From positions 1-5,461 of the forward strand of contig WFPN01000276.1 in assembly GCA_015487535.1 (NCBI GenBank): a DNA stretch of 5,461 nucleotides. The letters are read 5' to 3'. A program made the position numbers and the translations under genes. Origin of the DNA: Aquificaceae bacterium. Lineage in GTDB: Bacteria; Aquificota; Aquificia; Aquificales; Aquificaceae. Shown piece after piece: positions 5,398-5,461 of the stretch. The notes beneath the pieces are model-generated. The model saw only the letters and a program-made list of their open reading frames with translations, was not told the DNA's origin and ran no database searches. Each line of letters starts with the position of its first letter. Within the stretch, counting starts at the first letter, position 1.

Positions 5398-5461
5398 GCC
5401 AGCCTAAGAGAAGGAGGATCAACGTCAGGATGCCCGCAATAGGTGGGCAGGGTGCGGTTAC
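5394..5461 (+). CDS. porG: Pyruvate:ferredoxin oxidoreductase gamma subunit, N-terminus only
   Basis: The first 22 complete codons of a gene running off the right edge. The start ATG overlaps the porB stop (ATGA) and is preceded by AGGAGG (5381-5386) seven bases upstream. The peptide begins MSQPKRRRINVRMPAIGGQGAV; the GGQG motif after a short basic leader and a beta strand is the signature start of the gamma domain, which in this family carries the CoA-binding region. Its place directly after porB completes the D-E-A-B-G set. Length and integrity cannot be judged. Confidence 0.85.
   Translation, partial: MSQPKRRRINVRMPAIGGQGAV

Noticed and set aside
1..5461. CRISPR array, tRNA or rRNA gene
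   Set aside because: No regularly spaced repeats or recognisable RNA gene segments were seen; nearly all of the window is coding.

Overview
The window looks like chromosome from a thermophilic, probably autotrophic bacterium, most likely of the Aquificota (Hydrogenobacter/Aquifex/Thermocrinis type). The evidence is a five-subunit 2-oxoacid:ferredoxin oxidoreductase operon, heavy use of ATA (Ile) and AGG/AGA (Arg) codons, tightly overlapping genes and strong AAGGAGGTGA-type ribosome binding sites. The lineage is an inference, because five-subunit enzymes of this kind also occur in a few other phyla such as Nitrospirota.

Layout. Positions 1-1873 hold a minus-strand pair: dprA (863-1873), then a truncated EmrB/QacA-type major facilitator drug exporter (start codon at 849, running off the left edge). 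A short divergent intergenic region (1874-1961) has a good sigma70-like promoter for the plus strand (TTGTTT, 17 bp, TATATT) and a 15-bp palindrome next to the dprA start. Positions 1962-5461 hold a plus-strand operon: porD (2x[4Fe-4S] ferredoxin subunit), porE (accessory epsilon-type subunit), a Uma2/DUF820-family predicted nuclease, porA (alpha), porB (TPP-binding beta) and the first 68 bp of porG (gamma).

How the genes work together. The D, A, B and G subunits (plus E in the five-subunit type) form a cytoplasmic, thiamine-diphosphate and Fe-S dependent oxidoreductase. In Hydrogenobacter such enzymes run in the CO2-fixing direction of the reductive TCA cycle (acetyl-CoA + CO2 + reduced ferredoxin to pyruvate, or succinyl-CoA to 2-oxoglutarate). 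The alpha subunit has the DGF-x-x-SHT signature, which favours pyruvate over 2-oxoglutarate as substrate.

The oddity is the intact Uma2-family gene between porE and porA. It is joined at both ends by TGATG stop/start overlaps, so the operon's translational coupling is preserved. Its codon use differs visibly from its neighbours, which points to a later insertion of an accessory gene into a central carbon-fixation operon.
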